The notes: generated by a model from the sequence alone, not told the origin. A stretch of 64,000 nucleotides of DNA from Acetobacterium sp. KB-1 (GCF_003260995.1 NZ_CP030040.1:248001-312000); one strand, 5' to 3'. Shown: positions 52,586 through 61,554, numbered from the stretch's first letter. Translations and numbers: made by a program.

Positions 52586-53101
52586 ATGGAAAATAATAAT
52601 CGTTTAATCATCGTTGGCCGTATTCTTGGTGTTCATGGCATCAAGGGTGAATTAAAAGTATTACCTTTAACCGATGATCCGGGCCGTTTTTATGACCTGG
52701 ATGGGGTCACCCTGATCCATGGCAAAAGTGAAGTGGACTATAAGATTACCAATTGCCGCCTTCATAAAAACAACGTGTTGTTGTTTCTCGAAGGTATCAC
52801 CAACCGTAATGATGCCGAAGCATTGACGGGTTGGGAAGTCGGTATCCCAAAAGAACTGGCAGTTACATTGGAAGAAGATGAGTTTTTTATCGAAGAATTA
52901 TTGGGCTTACCGGTTTATAATGACGGCCAACTGTTAGGAAAAATTACCGATGTGATGCAAGCCGGAGGGGTGGATGTTTATATTATCACCGCAGGCAAGA
53001 AAGTCTATTGTGTTCCCGCGAGAAAACTCTATTTCAATGAAATCAATGTCAAAACTGGACGAATTGATGCCAGTATCCCACAGGAAATATTGGATCTATG
53101 A
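52586..53101 (+). CDS. rimM: 16S rRNA processing protein RimM
   Basis: Assembly factor for the 30S head; binds S19. 171 aa from ATG 52586 (MENNNRLIIVGRILGVHGIKG) with SD aggaga; the longer upstream frame lacks homology. The N-terminal RimM domain is ~1-90 (GIKGELKVLPLTDDP), and the PRC-barrel ~95-170 (EDEFFIEELLGLPVY...). It overlaps trmD by 4 bases (ATGA). Confidence 0.95.
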   Translation: MENNNRLIIVGRILGVHGIKGELKVLPLTDDPGRFYDLDGVTLIHGKSEVDYKITNCRLHKNNVLLFLEGITNRNDAEALTGWEVGIPKELAVTLEEDEFFIEELLGLPVYNDGQLLGKITDVMQAGGVDVYIITAGKKVYCVPARKLYFNEINVKTGRIDASIPQEILDL

Positions 53102-53790
53102 AATTTTATTTTTTAACCTTATTTCCGGAAATCTTTGAAACGTATTTTCAAACCGGAATGATCGGTCGCGGCGTCAAGGCGGGTTTGATTGACTATGCTG
53201 TGATCAATATCCGCGACTTCTCCGGTAATAAGCATCATAAGGTTGATGATACCCCCTATGGAGGTGGTGCTGGTATGGTGATGGCAGCTCCGCCGATTGT
53301 TGCAGCCTTAAAAAGTATTCCCGATTTTCGTACTTATCCAGTCGTTTATTTAACGCCGGGGGGCAAACCGTTTAAACAAAAAGATGGGATGACACTTTCT
53401 AAATATCCGGGAATTGTTTTTATCTGTGGCCATTATGAAGGCATTGATCAGCGCGTTATCGATGCTTACGTGGATCTGGAATTTTCGGTGGGGGACTATG
53501 TCTTAACGGGTGGAGAATTACCGGCTCTGACCCTGGCTGATGCGATGGCCCGCCATATTCCCGGTTTTTTGGGCAATGGTGATAGTTTGGCGGAAGAATC
53601 TTTTGAAAGTCATTTGCTCGAATATCCCCATTATACCAAGCCGCGGGATTTTGAAGGTCAGGAAGTACCGGAAGTGCTACTTTCAGGCAATCATGCCGAG
53701 ATCAAAAAGTGGCGTTTAAGCCAGGCAGAGACACGCACCCGGCTAATCCGACCAGATTTATTTGAACACTATCAAAATATAAATAAATAA
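53098..53790 (+). CDS. trmD: tRNA (guanine-37-N1)-methyltransferase TrmD
   Basis: Makes m1G37 in tRNAs, preventing +1 frameshifts. 230 aa knotted SPOUT enzyme: FLTLFPEIFETYF at the start, DDTPYGGGAGMVM (~56-68), CGHYEGIDQRVID (~112-124), the knot SVGDYVLTGGELPAL (~130-144) and HYTKPRDFEG near the end. Coupled to rimM by a 4-base overlap. Confidence 0.97.
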   Translation: MKFYFLTLFPEIFETYFQTGMIGRGVKAGLIDYAVINIRDFSGNKHHKVDDTPYGGGAGMVMAAPPIVAALKSIPDFRTYPVVYLTPGGKPFKQKDGMTLSKYPGIVFICGHYEGIDQRVIDAYVDLEFSVGDYVLTGGELPALTLADAMARHIPGFLGNGDSLAEESFESHLLEYPHYTKPRDFEGQEVPEVLLSGNHAEIKKWRLSQAETRTRLIRPDLFEHYQNINK

Positions 53791-53793
53791 AAC

Positions 53794-53822
53794 TTGCATA
53801 AAGAGTTAGCAAAGTGTATAAT
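53794..53822 (+). promoter_or_regulatory. Internal promoter before rplS
   Basis: TTGCAT (53794-53799), 17-bp spacer, TATAAT (53817-53822), just after trmD. It gives rplS an extra transcript with a ~75-nt leader. Some Firmicutes have an L19 leader RNA here; the leader contains a possible small hairpin (AGGGAGAC/GTCCTCT region, ~53843-53857), too weak to name. Confidence 0.68.
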
Positions 53823-53902
53823 ATGTCAGTATGTTATCAAGGGAGACGGTCCTCTGTACATGATGCATGAACGTCGGAAATCGAATATTAAGGAGAAAAA
53901 AA

Positions 53903-54247
53903 ATGGACATTATTAAAAAGATTCAATTAGAAAATATGAAGGCAGAGCCACCTAAGTTTAGCGTTGGTGACACGGTCAAAGTTCATGTTAAAGTTATTGA
54001 AGGTAAACGTGAAAGAATTCAGATTTTTGAAGGCATTGTGCTTAAAAAACAAAATGGTGGTGTGGGTGAAACATTCACAGTACGTAAACTTTCTTCGGGT
54101 GTTGGGGTTGAACGAACCTTTCTGGTCCACTCACCAAAGATCGAAAAAGTTGAAGTGGTTCGACATGGTAAAGTCCGTCGAGCTAAACTTAACTATCTTC
54201 GTGATCGCGTCGGTAAAGCAGCAAAAGTCAAAGAAAAAAGAGTATAA
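53903..54247 (+). CDS. rplS: 50S ribosomal protein L19
   Basis: 114 aa starting at ATG 53903 ([13 protein letters not shown]) with SD aaggaga. Core motifs: [55 protein letters not shown] and [21 protein letters not shown]19 sits at the 30S-50S interface. It has its own promoter and terminator in addition to operon read-through. Confidence 0.97.
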   Translation: MDIIKKIQLENMKAEPPKFSVGDTVKVHVKVIEGKRERIQIFEGIVLKKQNGGVGETFTVRKLSSGVGVERTFLVHSPKIEKVEVVRHGKVRRAKLNYLRDRVGKAAKVKEKRV

Positions 54248-54249
54248 TT

Positions 54250-54274
54250 CAGAGGCTGGCAAGCCTCTTTTTTG
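54250..54274 (+). terminator. Terminator after rplS
   Basis: AGAGGCT (54251-54257) pairs with AGCCTCT (54262-54268), with a 4-nt loop and six T. Confidence 0.85.
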
Positions 54275-54323
54275 ATTAACTTGGTTGTTTAAAATAACGA
54301 GTTGTTAGCAAGGAAGTGAAGAA

Positions 54324-54851
54324 ATGAAAGAAGATCAGGACTCTAAGGGTAATTTGGAACTTAAAGAATGGATACAATCCGCAGTGATTGCCATTGTTCT
54401 TGCTTTTATCATAAAAATGTTTCTATTTGACTTTGTCATGGTCCAGGGAAGTTCGATGTTTCCCACCCTGGTAGGGGGTGATCGCCTGATTGTCAATAAA
54501 ATCGGCTATACCATCGGTGAGCCAGATTATGGCGAGATTGTGATCCTCAGTTATAGTGATAGCGTTGAGTATGTCAAACGGGTAATAGGAAAGGGCGGAG
54601 ATACCATTGAGATAAAAGATATGGTTGTTTATCGGAACGGTGAGCCCTTATCTGAAGCGTATATCAACACTGAAGCGTACGAAGATTTTTCAGAAGTCAC
54701 CGTTCCAGTTGGTACTTATTTTGTGATGGGGGATAACCGCGCAAATAGTTCGGACAGTCGTTATCCGAGTCTGGGTTTTGTCGAAAGAGATGCCATTGAC
54801 GGCAAAGTGATCTTTAGAATTTGGCCCCTTTCGGAAATTGGACTGGTATAA
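54324..54851 (+). CDS. lepB: Signal peptidase I
   Basis: Membrane serine protease that removes signal peptides from exported proteins. 175 aa. A single N-terminal membrane helix (~14-35, IQSAVIAIVLAFIIKMFLF) precedes the catalytic serine in VQGSSMFPTL (~43) and the catalytic lysine in YVKRVIGKGGD (~84). Domain E contains GDNRANSSDSRY (~135-146). The small single-helix form is typical of Gram-positives. It ends 2 bp before rbgA. Confidence 0.96.
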   Translation: MKEDQDSKGNLELKEWIQSAVIAIVLAFIIKMFLFDFVMVQGSSMFPTLVGGDRLIVNKIGYTIGEPDYGEIVILSYSDSVEYVKRVIGKGGDTIEIKDMVVYRNGEPLSEAYINTEAYEDFSEVTVPVGTYFVMGDNRANSSDSRYPSLGFVERDAIDGKVIFRIWPLSEIGLV

Positions 54852-54853
54852 AA

Positions 54854-55702
54854 ATGTCAGAAGAGAAAATTGAATACATACAATGGTATCCGGGTCATAT
54901 GGCGAAGGCCAATCGAGAAATAAAAGAAAAACTCAAGCTCATCAATGTGGTGATCGAAGTGGTCGATGCCAGACTGCCGTTATCGAGCAAGAATCCCGAG
55001 ATTAACCAGTATACCTGGAATAAGCAGCACATCTTGTTGCTAAATAAGTCGGATTTAGCGGATCCGGAAGTCAGTCTTTTATGGATGGACTGGTTTAAAA
55101 AAAATACTGACATTCAGAAGGTTGTACTGTTTGATGCCTTCGATCGGCGGATGAAAACCGACCTGGTCAGAACCATTCATGAACTTAATATCAAAGAGAA
55201 AGCGCAGGTAAAATGCCTGGTTTGCGGAATTCCCAACGTCGGGAAATCGACGGTTATTAACAGCCTCATTGGAAAAAAGAAAACCCAGATTGGCAATAAG
55301 CCGGGCGTTACAAAGGGGCAGCAATGGCTTAGTACTCCGGATCACCTGATGCTTTTGGATACCCCGGGGATATTATGGCCAAAATTCGATGATCCACTAG
55401 TGGGGCTGCATTTAGCCTGGTTAGGTTCCATCAAAGATACGATTTATGAAAAAGAAAATATTGCGGCTGATTTGCTCAAATACTTGTTGGTATATTATCC
55501 TGATGAACTGGAAGCGATTTATAAAATCGAGATTGAAGGAAAAAATCTTCCCGAGGTTTTCGATGCTATTGCTAAGAGTCGGGGACTGCTGATTAAAGGT
55601 GGCGAGTACGATTATGCGCGTACCAGTGTGCTGATACTCAATGATTTTAAAAATGGTCGGATTGGACGTATCACTCTGGAACGACCAAATAATAACTTTT
55701 AA
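54854..55702 (+). CDS. rbgA: Ribosome biogenesis GTPase RbgA (YlqF)
   Basis: Circularly permuted GTPase needed for late 50S assembly (L16 insertion). 282 aa from ATG 54854 (MSEEKIEYIQWYPGHMAKA). Permuted motifs: LLLNKSDLAD (G4, ~57), then GIPNVGKST (G1, ~127), switch PGVTKGQQW, and DTPGILWP (G3, ~172). The C-terminal ANTAR-like RNA-binding part is ~210-275. The lepB-rbgA-rnhB order is the B. subtilis ylqF context. Confidence 0.96.
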   Translation: MSEEKIEYIQWYPGHMAKANREIKEKLKLINVVIEVVDARLPLSSKNPEINQYTWNKQHILLLNKSDLADPEVSLLWMDWFKKNTDIQKVVLFDAFDRRMKTDLVRTIHELNIKEKAQVKCLVCGIPNVGKSTVINSLIGKKKTQIGNKPGVTKGQQWLSTPDHLMLLDTPGILWPKFDDPLVGLHLAWLGSIKDTIYEKENIAADLLKYLLVYYPDELEAIYKIEIEGKNLPEVFDAIAKSRGLLIKGGEYDYARTSVLILNDFKNGRIGRITLERPNNNF

Positions 55703-55727
55703 AAAAAGTACGCGATAGCTTATTTAA

Positions 55728-55769
55728 AACAATCACTTTCTGTTTGTCAGGAAGATGGTTGTTTTTTTT
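55728..55769 (+). terminator. Strong terminator after rbgA
   Basis: AACAATCA-CTTTCTG pairs with CAGGAAG-(A)-TGGTTGTT (15 bp with G-U pairs, one bulge), 5-nt loop, then a long T-run. Confidence 0.87.
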
Positions 55770-55826
55770 ATTTTAATTCTGTAGTATAATATCCAAAGAT
55801 ACGTAAAAAAACAAAAAGAGGTAAGT

Positions 55827-56603
55827 ATGAATTCATTTCAAAACATGACCATTACGTCACTTAAAGACTATATTTCAACACTGGATATAAAAGCGTACCA
55901 GGACCTGATTCCCGATCTAAAGCGCGATACACGTCAAGCAGTTCAAAAAATCGCAAAATCTTTGGAAAAAAAGGTTGACGCTAGAATGATCGAAATAGAA
56001 CGGATTAAAAGGATGAAATCGATTGAGACAAGCTATTACAACAATGGGATAAAAAAAATTGGTGGTATTGATGAGGTTGGACGGGGTCCGTTAGCGGGAC
56101 CAGTGGTAACCTGTGTCATTGTTTTAAAGCCGGATTCCAATCGTTTGTATGTTAATGATTCAAAAAAGGTTTCAAAAAAAATGCGGGAAAGTTTATGCGA
56201 GCAGCTGCTTGAAGACGCGTTGGATTATGCCATCGGCCAGGTCGATAATGATGGGATTGACAGTCTCAACATTCTAAATGCCACTAAAAAAGCCATGACT
56301 GATTCGTTAAGTACATTATCCACAAAACCGGATCTGCTACTCATTGATGCCCTCCAAATTGACTCCAAAATTTCCCAAAAATCGATTATCCACGGCGATG
56401 CCACCAGTTATACCATCGCCGCGGCGAGCATTGTTGCCAAGGTCTACCGGGATAATCTGATGCAGATTTATCACGAGGAGTATCCCGAATATGGTTTCGA
56501 TCACAATATGGGTTATGGTACCGCCGAACATATAAAAGCCCTTTATAAGCATGGACCAACGCCCATTCACCGTCGAAGCTTCATAAAAAATATCGGTTTG
56601 TAA
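55827..56603 (+). CDS. rnhB: Ribonuclease HII
   Basis: Cleaves RNA in RNA-DNA hybrids and removes misincorporated ribonucleotides. 258 aa. A Firmicutes-type N-terminal helical extension (~1-70) precedes the catalytic core: GGIDEVGRGPLAGPVVTC (DEG motif, ~78-95), NDSKKVSKKMRE (~112), HGDATSYTIAAASIVAKVYRD (~190-210, third Asp) and the conserved helix with GYGT. It has an upstream TATAAT (55785-55790) but a poor -35. It shares a base with the yraN start. Confidence 0.96.
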   Translation: MNSFQNMTITSLKDYISTLDIKAYQDLIPDLKRDTRQAVQKIAKSLEKKVDARMIEIERIKRMKSIETSYYNNGIKKIGGIDEVGRGPLAGPVVTCVIVLKPDSNRLYVNDSKKVSKKMRESLCEQLLEDALDYAIGQVDNDGIDSLNILNATKKAMTDSLSTLSTKPDLLLIDALQIDSKISQKSIIHGDATSYTIAAASIVAKVYRDNLMQIYHEEYPEYGFDHNMGYGTAEHIKALYKHGPTPIHRRSFIKNIGL

Positions 56604-56968
56604 TGAAGACACACAATCTCAAAAAAGGAAAGGCCGGGGAAGCACTGGCGGTAACATTTTTAGAAAATATCAATCATCGGATTTGTCAAATGAATTATAA
56701 AAAACCGTCTGGTGAAATTGATCTTATTACCCAGGATGGTGATACCCTGGTTTTTGTCGAAGTGAAGTATCGAAAGAATCTGGATTACGGATATCCCCGG
56801 GAAGCGGTGAATCGGGCTAAACAAAAACGCATTGCGAAAACGGCGCTTTGGTATTTAAAGGAGAAACAGCTAGATGACGTAAGCGTTCGCTTTGATGTCA
56901 TTGAAATATATTACGGCTTAGATGGCGAGCAAGTGATTAATCACTTTGAAAACGCATTTTCATTTTAA
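56603..56968 (+). CDS. YraN/UPF0102 family nuclease-like protein
   Basis: 121 aa of the UPF0102 family, which has an endonuclease-like (Holliday-junction-resolvase type) fold. Visible: KKGKAGEALAVTFLE (~7-21), NYKKPSGEIDLITQDGDTLVFVEVKYR (the E-D-ExK pattern, ~32-58), and REAVNRAKQKRIAKTALWYL. All putative metal-binding acids are present. The rnhB-yraN order is conserved. Function is still unproven for the family. Confidence 0.92.
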   Translation: MKTHNLKKGKAGEALAVTFLENINHRICQMNYKKPSGEIDLITQDGDTLVFVEVKYRKNLDYGYPREAVNRAKQKRIAKTALWYLKEKQLDDVSVRFDVIEIYYGLDGEQVINHFENAFSF

Positions 56969-57009
56969 TGCAATGGATTTAGTGTGAGAGGAATTCAATT
57001 AATCTGAAA

Positions 57010-57054
57010 GAACAGGACTAAGATCAGATTTATTTGACCTCAGTCCTGTTTTTT
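57010..57054. terminator. Convergent terminator after yraN
   Basis: AACAGGACT pairs with AGTCCTGTT (57011-57019 with 57042-57050), extended by inner AGATCA/TGACCT-type pairing, ending in TTTT. It also faces the minus-strand MazG-like gene. Confidence 0.8.
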
Positions 57055-57059
57055 AAATA

Positions 57060-57380
57060 CTATTGGCCGTCATCCACTGAGATCAGAAACACCTTTTCAG
57101 AATAGGTACCCTTAGTCTCTTTATTCTGAATTTTTAAATAGTCAATATGAAGTGGCTCATATTCAAAGGTCTCCACAATTGTATCCAGCAATTCGTAGAT
57201 ATCCGAAAGTTCATCTTCCGAGGGTCGCTTCAAAAATATCTGAGCTTTTTCAAGAAGCTTTTCTTTTAATGCATCTCGAACTTCTGATTCACCTAAGATT
57301 TTGTACTCACAGGTACGTCCACTGTCTTTAATGATTTTTGGAATCTTATCCCGAACAATTTTATTATACTCAACTTTCAT
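57060..57380 (-). CDS. MazG-like nucleotide pyrophosphohydrolase family protein
   Basis: 106 aa all-alpha NTP-PPase-like protein of the COG4997 kind, recognised by the opening EYNKIVRDKIPKIIKDSG and by the acidic helix pair ELSDIYELLDTIVETFE, which resembles the ExxE...ExxD metal site of MazG-type enzymes. Such proteins probably hydrolyse non-canonical or phosphoribosyl nucleotides; the substrate is unknown. The SD gaggtg precedes the ATG. It is monocistronic, between the yraN terminator and the polysaccharide locus. Confidence 0.82.
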   Translation of the reverse strand: MKVEYNKIVRDKIPKIIKDSGRTCEYKILGESEVRDALKEKLLEKAQIFLKRPSEDELSDIYELLDTIVETFEYEPLHIDYLKIQNKETKGTYSEKVFLISVDDGQ

Positions 57381-57800
57381 AATCTATCACCTCAAGCATA
57401 TTATACCCAATCAGTCTATTTAAAAACAAGAGGGATAAGATATTTTTAAGAAAACCTCCGCTGATTCCAATTTGCTTTATGATATAATAAATCATCCAGG
57501 AGTTAAAAAGGGGGGGCGCAATTTAAGGTGGAAGAGCAGCATGTGGCGCTGTGAATCTCTGCGTTATTTGAGGAATCTTGGGTATATATCTTAAGTAACT
57601 TGAAGAAGCGCACGATTAATAATTAAAAAGATTGACCATTTACTAAAATGAAACTAATACTTGTAATTTTGTTAAAGAAATACTATTATAATTAGAATAG
57701 TTCTATTTTAAGCAGTGATTTACAGGTTTGGTTTTGGCCAGGACGACCAGATCTTTAAAGATGGATAGTTATTTAGTTTAATATCGGAAGGAAGATTTTT
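57381..57800. other. Intergenic region upstream of the polysaccharide locus
   Basis: 420 bp, AT-rich, no gene. An extended -10 promoter element (TG-A-TATAAT, 57480-57488) and a second TATAAT (57687-57692) point to transcription into the locus, giving long leaders of ~305 and ~100 nt. A G-run (57511-57517) and GC-richer sequence (57530-57565) lie in the longer leader. I do not recognise a riboswitch or a JUMPstart-type sequence. Confidence 0.5.
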
Positions 57801-59048
57801 ATGAGTAAGTTAACGATATCAGTGGTAATACTGGCAGTCATCAGCCTTGGTGTTTTTGCGTTTAACTACATAAGTCCCGAAATTTTGAACACCTCTGAAA
57901 AGCTATCATCAAATCCAGATCAAATAAAAGAAGTCTTGGTGCCGCTTGATAAAGAAATAAATGCAAAAGATTATGGGGCAAAAGGAGATGGTTTAACGGA
58001 TGACACAACGGCCTTGCAAAATGCAATTGATGATGCAAGCAAAGAAAAGGCACTGTTGGTGATACCAGAATCGAGTGAATCATATCTGATAACAAAACAG
58101 CTTGTCATGAAGGAAAACACGCATATAAGCGGCTATGGTGCAACATTATTTATGGCTCCGGAAGAAGACACAATCAGAAATATGCTATGGTCAAGTCCCG
58201 ACGACATGGTTTCAAATATTTCAATTGAAGGCCTGACTTTGAAATCTGAAAATAAGATTATAGGTATCGATTATTATGAAAATAGTATGGTTAGCAATGT
58301 TCAAGGCATGTATTTTCAAGGCGTAGACACGATGAAAATAAGTGATGTTTTTATGGAGGATGTCTATGTTGGTTTGAAAATATCTCAGGCCGGTAAGTTG
58401 AGAAATAAAGATATAAAAATAAGCAATTTAAGGATCGATAACTCCGGGATGCCGATACAGATCTCCGGCACGAATGGCTTTAGTATGGTTGATAGTGTGC
58501 TGAATTCAAATGATGGCGGTACCAAATGGCTGCATTCTGCTTATCTGAGAGGAGACAACAGCAATTTTTATTTCCAGAATGTTGAGTTTAATAATGCCTC
58601 TGGTGGCGGTATCGCAATAGCAGGGAATCCTCAGTATCGTCATCCACCAGAAAATATGGTATTTAAAGACTGTCGTATCAAGGATAGTGTAGTAGGCGTT
58701 CATATTAATAGTGGTGCTACAAACATTACAATATCTGGTTTGATTATAAAAGGTAGTAGCTTGGGCTTTAAAATAAACGATGCATCCGAATTAAACATTG
58801 ATGGCGTGAACATCAGTGGATCAAAACAGCAAGAGAATGACCATGGCGGATTCAGTATTGAAAATGTTAATCAATCGACAATTTCAAGTGTTACAATTGA
58901 CGCCAGCGATATGACAGGGTCATTATGTCAATTAATTGGAGATATTGAGGATTTAAAATTGTCATCTTTTAAATCAAGTGAGGTAAAAAATATTCCATTA
59001 TACAGCGTTGAGAGTGCGGCAAAAATAAAGAACCTGATTATTGAGTGA
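57801..59048 (+). CDS. Membrane-anchored pectate-lyase-3-like beta-helix protein
   Basis: 415 aa. An N-terminal signal/anchor (~4-22, LTISVVILAVISLGVFAFNY) and a spacer lead to the pectate-lyase superfamily opening INAKDYGAKGDGLTDDTTALQNAI (~53-75). A right-handed parallel beta-helix follows, seen as repeated short strands with Asn/Gly/Ile steps (SNISIEGLTLKSEN, MKISDVFMEDVYVG, ATNITISGLIIKGSS). No signature of a specific lyase active site is evident. In polysaccharide loci these proteins cleave or modify the polymer, or serve as surface scaffolds. It is first in the locus. Confidence 0.83.
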   Translation: MSKLTISVVILAVISLGVFAFNYISPEILNTSEKLSSNPDQIKEVLVPLDKEINAKDYGAKGDGLTDDTTALQNAIDDASKEKALLVIPESSESYLITKQLVMKENTHISGYGATLFMAPEEDTIRNMLWSSPDDMVSNISIEGLTLKSENKIIGIDYYENSMVSNVQGMYFQGVDTMKISDVFMEDVYVGLKISQAGKLRNKDIKISNLRIDNSGMPIQISGTNGFSMVDSVLNSNDGGTKWLHSAYLRGDNSNFYFQNVEFNNASGGGIAIAGNPQYRHPPENMVFKDCRIKDSVVGVHINSGATNITISGLIIKGSSLGFKINDASELNIDGVNISGSKQQENDHGGFSIENVNQSTISSVTIDASDMTGSLCQLIGDIEDLKLSSFKSSEVKNIPLYSVESAAKIKNLIIE

Positions 59049-59153
59049 TTTAATAAAGACTAGAATAAGCAAATTCGTTTAGTGGCATCTTAAGATTTGT
59101 TCAGCGATGAGTTAAGATGACATCAATCAACACTGTTTAGGAGGCAGACCGCA

Positions 59154-60260
59154 ATGGGAGAGAAAATATATCTGGCATCGCCGCATATGAGTGATGAAGG
59201 ATTTGAAATGGCGTATATTAAAGAAGCGTTTAGTACCAATTGGATTGCACCGCTTGGACCAAATGTTAATGAATTTGAAAAAGAGTTTGCATCAAAAGTG
59301 GGGGTGAGATACGCCGCGGCATTAAATACCGGGACTGCGGCTATTCACCTGGCCTTGAGAGCGGTTGGTGTAGGGGAAGGTGATATTGTCTTTTGTCCGA
59401 CGCTCACATTTTCGGCAACTGTAAATCCCATTATTTATGAAAAAGCGATTCCTGTATTTATTGACAGTGACGAGGAAACCTGGAATATGTGCCCACTGGC
59501 ATTAGAAGAAGCTTTCCAGAAATATCCCAATGTGAAAGCTGTGATTGTCGTTCATCTTTATGGTTTATCGGCTGATATGGATAGAATCATGGCAATTTGT
59601 AATCGTCATGGCGTTGCGGTGATCGAAGATGCAGCTGAATCTCTGGGAAGCTTATACAAAGGCAGACAGACGGGCACCTTTGGTGAGTATGGTGTATTTA
59701 GTTTTAATGGGAATAAGATTATAACCACTTCTGGCGGTGGAATGCTTGTTTCCAACAATAAAGAGAAGATACAAAAGGTAAGATTCTGGTCGACGCAGTC
59801 AAGAGATTCAGCGAGACATTATCAGCACAGTGAATTAGGCTTTAACTATCGCATGAGCAATATTTCAGCTGGGATTGGCAGAGGTCAACTAAAAGTATTG
59901 GATCTGAGAGTTGCAAAGAAAAAAAAGATCTTTGAGTTTTACAAAAGAGAATTAGGTGAATTGCCAGGAATTCAATTTATGCCTGTCAATCTCTGGAATG
60001 AACCTAATTATTGGCTAAGTTGTATAACCCTGGATAGTAAAATAAAACCGCTGGAGATAATGGATGCTCTGGAAGAAGAGAATATTGAATCCCGGCCGAT
60101 CTGGAAACCCATGCATCAACAACCTTATTTTAGTTGGTGTGATTATATTGGCACAACCGTGTCCGAAAGACTCTTTGAATCAGGGGTTTGTTTGCCTTCT
60201 GATACCAAGATGACAGATACAGATCAGGAACGCATCTGCAAAATTATTAAAGGATTGTGA
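59154..60260 (+). CDS. DegT/DnrJ/EryC1-type sugar aminotransferase (PglE-like)
   Basis: PLP-dependent aminotransferase acting on nucleotide-linked keto-sugars. 368 aa. LASPHMSDEGFEMAYIKEAF and NWIAPLGPNVNEFE at the start, LNTGTAAIHLALR (~60-72), EDAAESLGSLYKG (~161-173), and the PLP lysine in FSFNGNKIITTSGGGM (~183-198). The GEKIYLASPHM opening and GNK context resemble PglE/LegC-type enzymes that make UDP-4-amino sugars on the bacillosamine path. It is followed by a PglC-like and a PglD-like gene, which supports that assignment. SD gaggc precedes the ATG. Confidence 0.85.
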   Translation: MGEKIYLASPHMSDEGFEMAYIKEAFSTNWIAPLGPNVNEFEKEFASKVGVRYAAALNTGTAAIHLALRAVGVGEGDIVFCPTLTFSATVNPIIYEKAIPVFIDSDEETWNMCPLALEEAFQKYPNVKAVIVVHLYGLSADMDRIMAICNRHGVAVIEDAAESLGSLYKGRQTGTFGEYGVFSFNGNKIITTSGGGMLVSNNKEKIQKVRFWSTQSRDSARHYQHSELGFNYRMSNISAGIGRGQLKVLDLRVAKKKKIFEFYKRELGELPGIQFMPVNLWNEPNYWLSCITLDSKIKPLEIMDALEEENIESRPIWKPMHQQPYFSWCDYIGTTVSERLFESGVCLPSDTKMTDTDQERICKIIKGL

Positions 60261-60266
60261 TAATAA

Positions 60267-60884
60267 ATGCTTTACAAAAGATTTATAAAAAGACCAATGG
60301 ATTTTTGTTTATCTTTGGCGGCGATCATTGTACTATCGCCACTATATGTTGTTTTAGTGTTGACAATCAAAAAAAAATTGGGCAGTCCGGTATTATTTAA
60401 ACAAAAAAGACCTGGTCTAAATGAAAAAATCTTTACACTGTATAAATTTAGAACTATGACTGATCAACGAGATGAAAAAGGCGCGTTATTGCCTGATGAT
60501 AAGCGGTTGACCAGGTTTGGCAATTTTTTAAGGTCGACCAGTCTGGATGAGTTACCGGAACTGGTCAATGTGTTAAAAGGAGATATGTCTGTCATTGGTC
60601 CACGACCTTTGCTGGTCCAATACTTGCCACTTTATAATGAGCAACAAAAAAGACGACACGAGGTCAGACCTGGCTTATCAGGTTTAGCTCAGATCAATGG
60701 TCGTAATGCGATTAGTTGGGAAGAAAAATTTAATTTGGACGTTGCGTATGTTGATACGATCAGTTTTATTGGTGACTGGAAAATTATTTTTCTCACGATG
60801 AAAAAAGTTTTCAAAAGAGAAGGAATAAACGCAAATGATTCGACAACGATGGAGTTGTTTCAAGGAACAAAACTTACAGACTAA
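60267..60884 (+). CDS. Initiating sugar-phosphate transferase (PglC-like, undecaprenyl-phosphate)
   Basis: 205 aa monotopic phosphoglycosyl transferase, the enzyme that starts a glycan on the lipid carrier. An N-terminal membrane-inserted helix (FCLSLAAIIVLSPLYVVLVL, ~12-31), GSPVLFKQKRPGLNEKIF (~38-55), the catalytic DE in SLDELPELVNVLKGDMS (~92-108), and GPRPLLVQYLPLY, then VRPGLSGLAQINGRN (~132-146). The small single-domain form is the PglC class, which usually transfers diNAcBac-1-phosphate. It starts 6 bp after the aminotransferase. Confidence 0.88.
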   Translation: MLYKRFIKRPMDFCLSLAAIIVLSPLYVVLVLTIKKKLGSPVLFKQKRPGLNEKIFTLYKFRTMTDQRDEKGALLPDDKRLTRFGNFLRSTSLDELPELVNVLKGDMSVIGPRPLLVQYLPLYNEQQKRRHEVRPGLSGLAQINGRNAISWEEKFNLDVAYVDTISFIGDWKIIFLTMKKVFKREGINANDSTTMELFQGTKLTD

Positions 60885-60933
60885 GAATTGTCTTTGAAAT
60901 TTCATCATACTAACCAGAGGGAGACATGGCATT

Positions 60934-61554
60934 ATGAAAGAGAAATTAATGATCATCGGGGCAAGTGGCCATGGAAAGGTAGTTGTCGATATTGCGATCA
61001 AAATGAATATTTGGAAGCACATCTTTTTTTTGGATGATGATGTATCGATTACGACTTGCATGGGATATCGTGTTGTGGGAAAAACAGTCGATGCCGTTAA
61101 CTATATCGATGAAGCTGATATTTTTGTCGCGGTTGGAAACAACGCGATAAGAGAGAATATTCACAAAACGTTGGGATCAGCAGGGGCAAAGCTACCGGTT
61201 TTAATTCATCCAGCGGCGATTATTGGATCGGAAGTTGAGATTGGGGTTGGCTCTGTTATTATGGCCGGGGTTGTAATCAATAGTGCAACAAGAATCGGAC
61301 GAGGCTGTATTATCAATACGGCGGCGACGGTAGATCATGATAACCGAATAGCAGACTATGTTCATGTATCGCCTGGGGCGCATTTGGCAGGGATGGTTGA
61401 AATTGGTGAAAAAAGCTGGATTGGCATTGGCAGTGTTGTCAGTAATAATTTGACCGTTACAGCAAACTGTAAAATTGGTGCTGGGGCGGTTGTAGTAAAA
61501 GATATAACCGAATCTGGAACCTACGTGGGCGTACCGGCAAGGAGTATTCGTTGA
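60934..61554 (+). CDS. Sugar O/N-acetyltransferase, left-handed beta-helix (PglD-like)
   Basis: 206 aa. An N-terminal Rossmann-like UDP-sugar domain (LMIIGASGHGKVVVDIAIKM, ~4-23; ADIFVAVGNNAIRE, ~64-77) is followed by hexapeptide repeats from ~92 (AAIIGSEVEIGVGSVIMAGV and on) with the catalytic His in NTAATVDHDNRI (~124-135). It ends TYVGVPARSI. This is the sialic-acid-O-acetyltransferase NeuD/PglD build; next to PglC- and PglE-like genes, N-acetylation of the UDP-4-amino sugar is likely. It overlaps the next gene by 4 bases. Confidence 0.87.
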   Translation: MKEKLMIIGASGHGKVVVDIAIKMNIWKHIFFLDDDVSITTCMGYRVVGKTVDAVNYIDEADIFVAVGNNAIRENIHKTLGSAGAKLPVLIHPAAIIGSEVEIGVGSVIMAGVVINSATRIGRGCIINTAATVDHDNRIADYVHVSPGAHLAGMVEIGEKSWIGIGSVVSNNLTVTANCKIGAGAVVVKDITESGTYVGVPARSIR

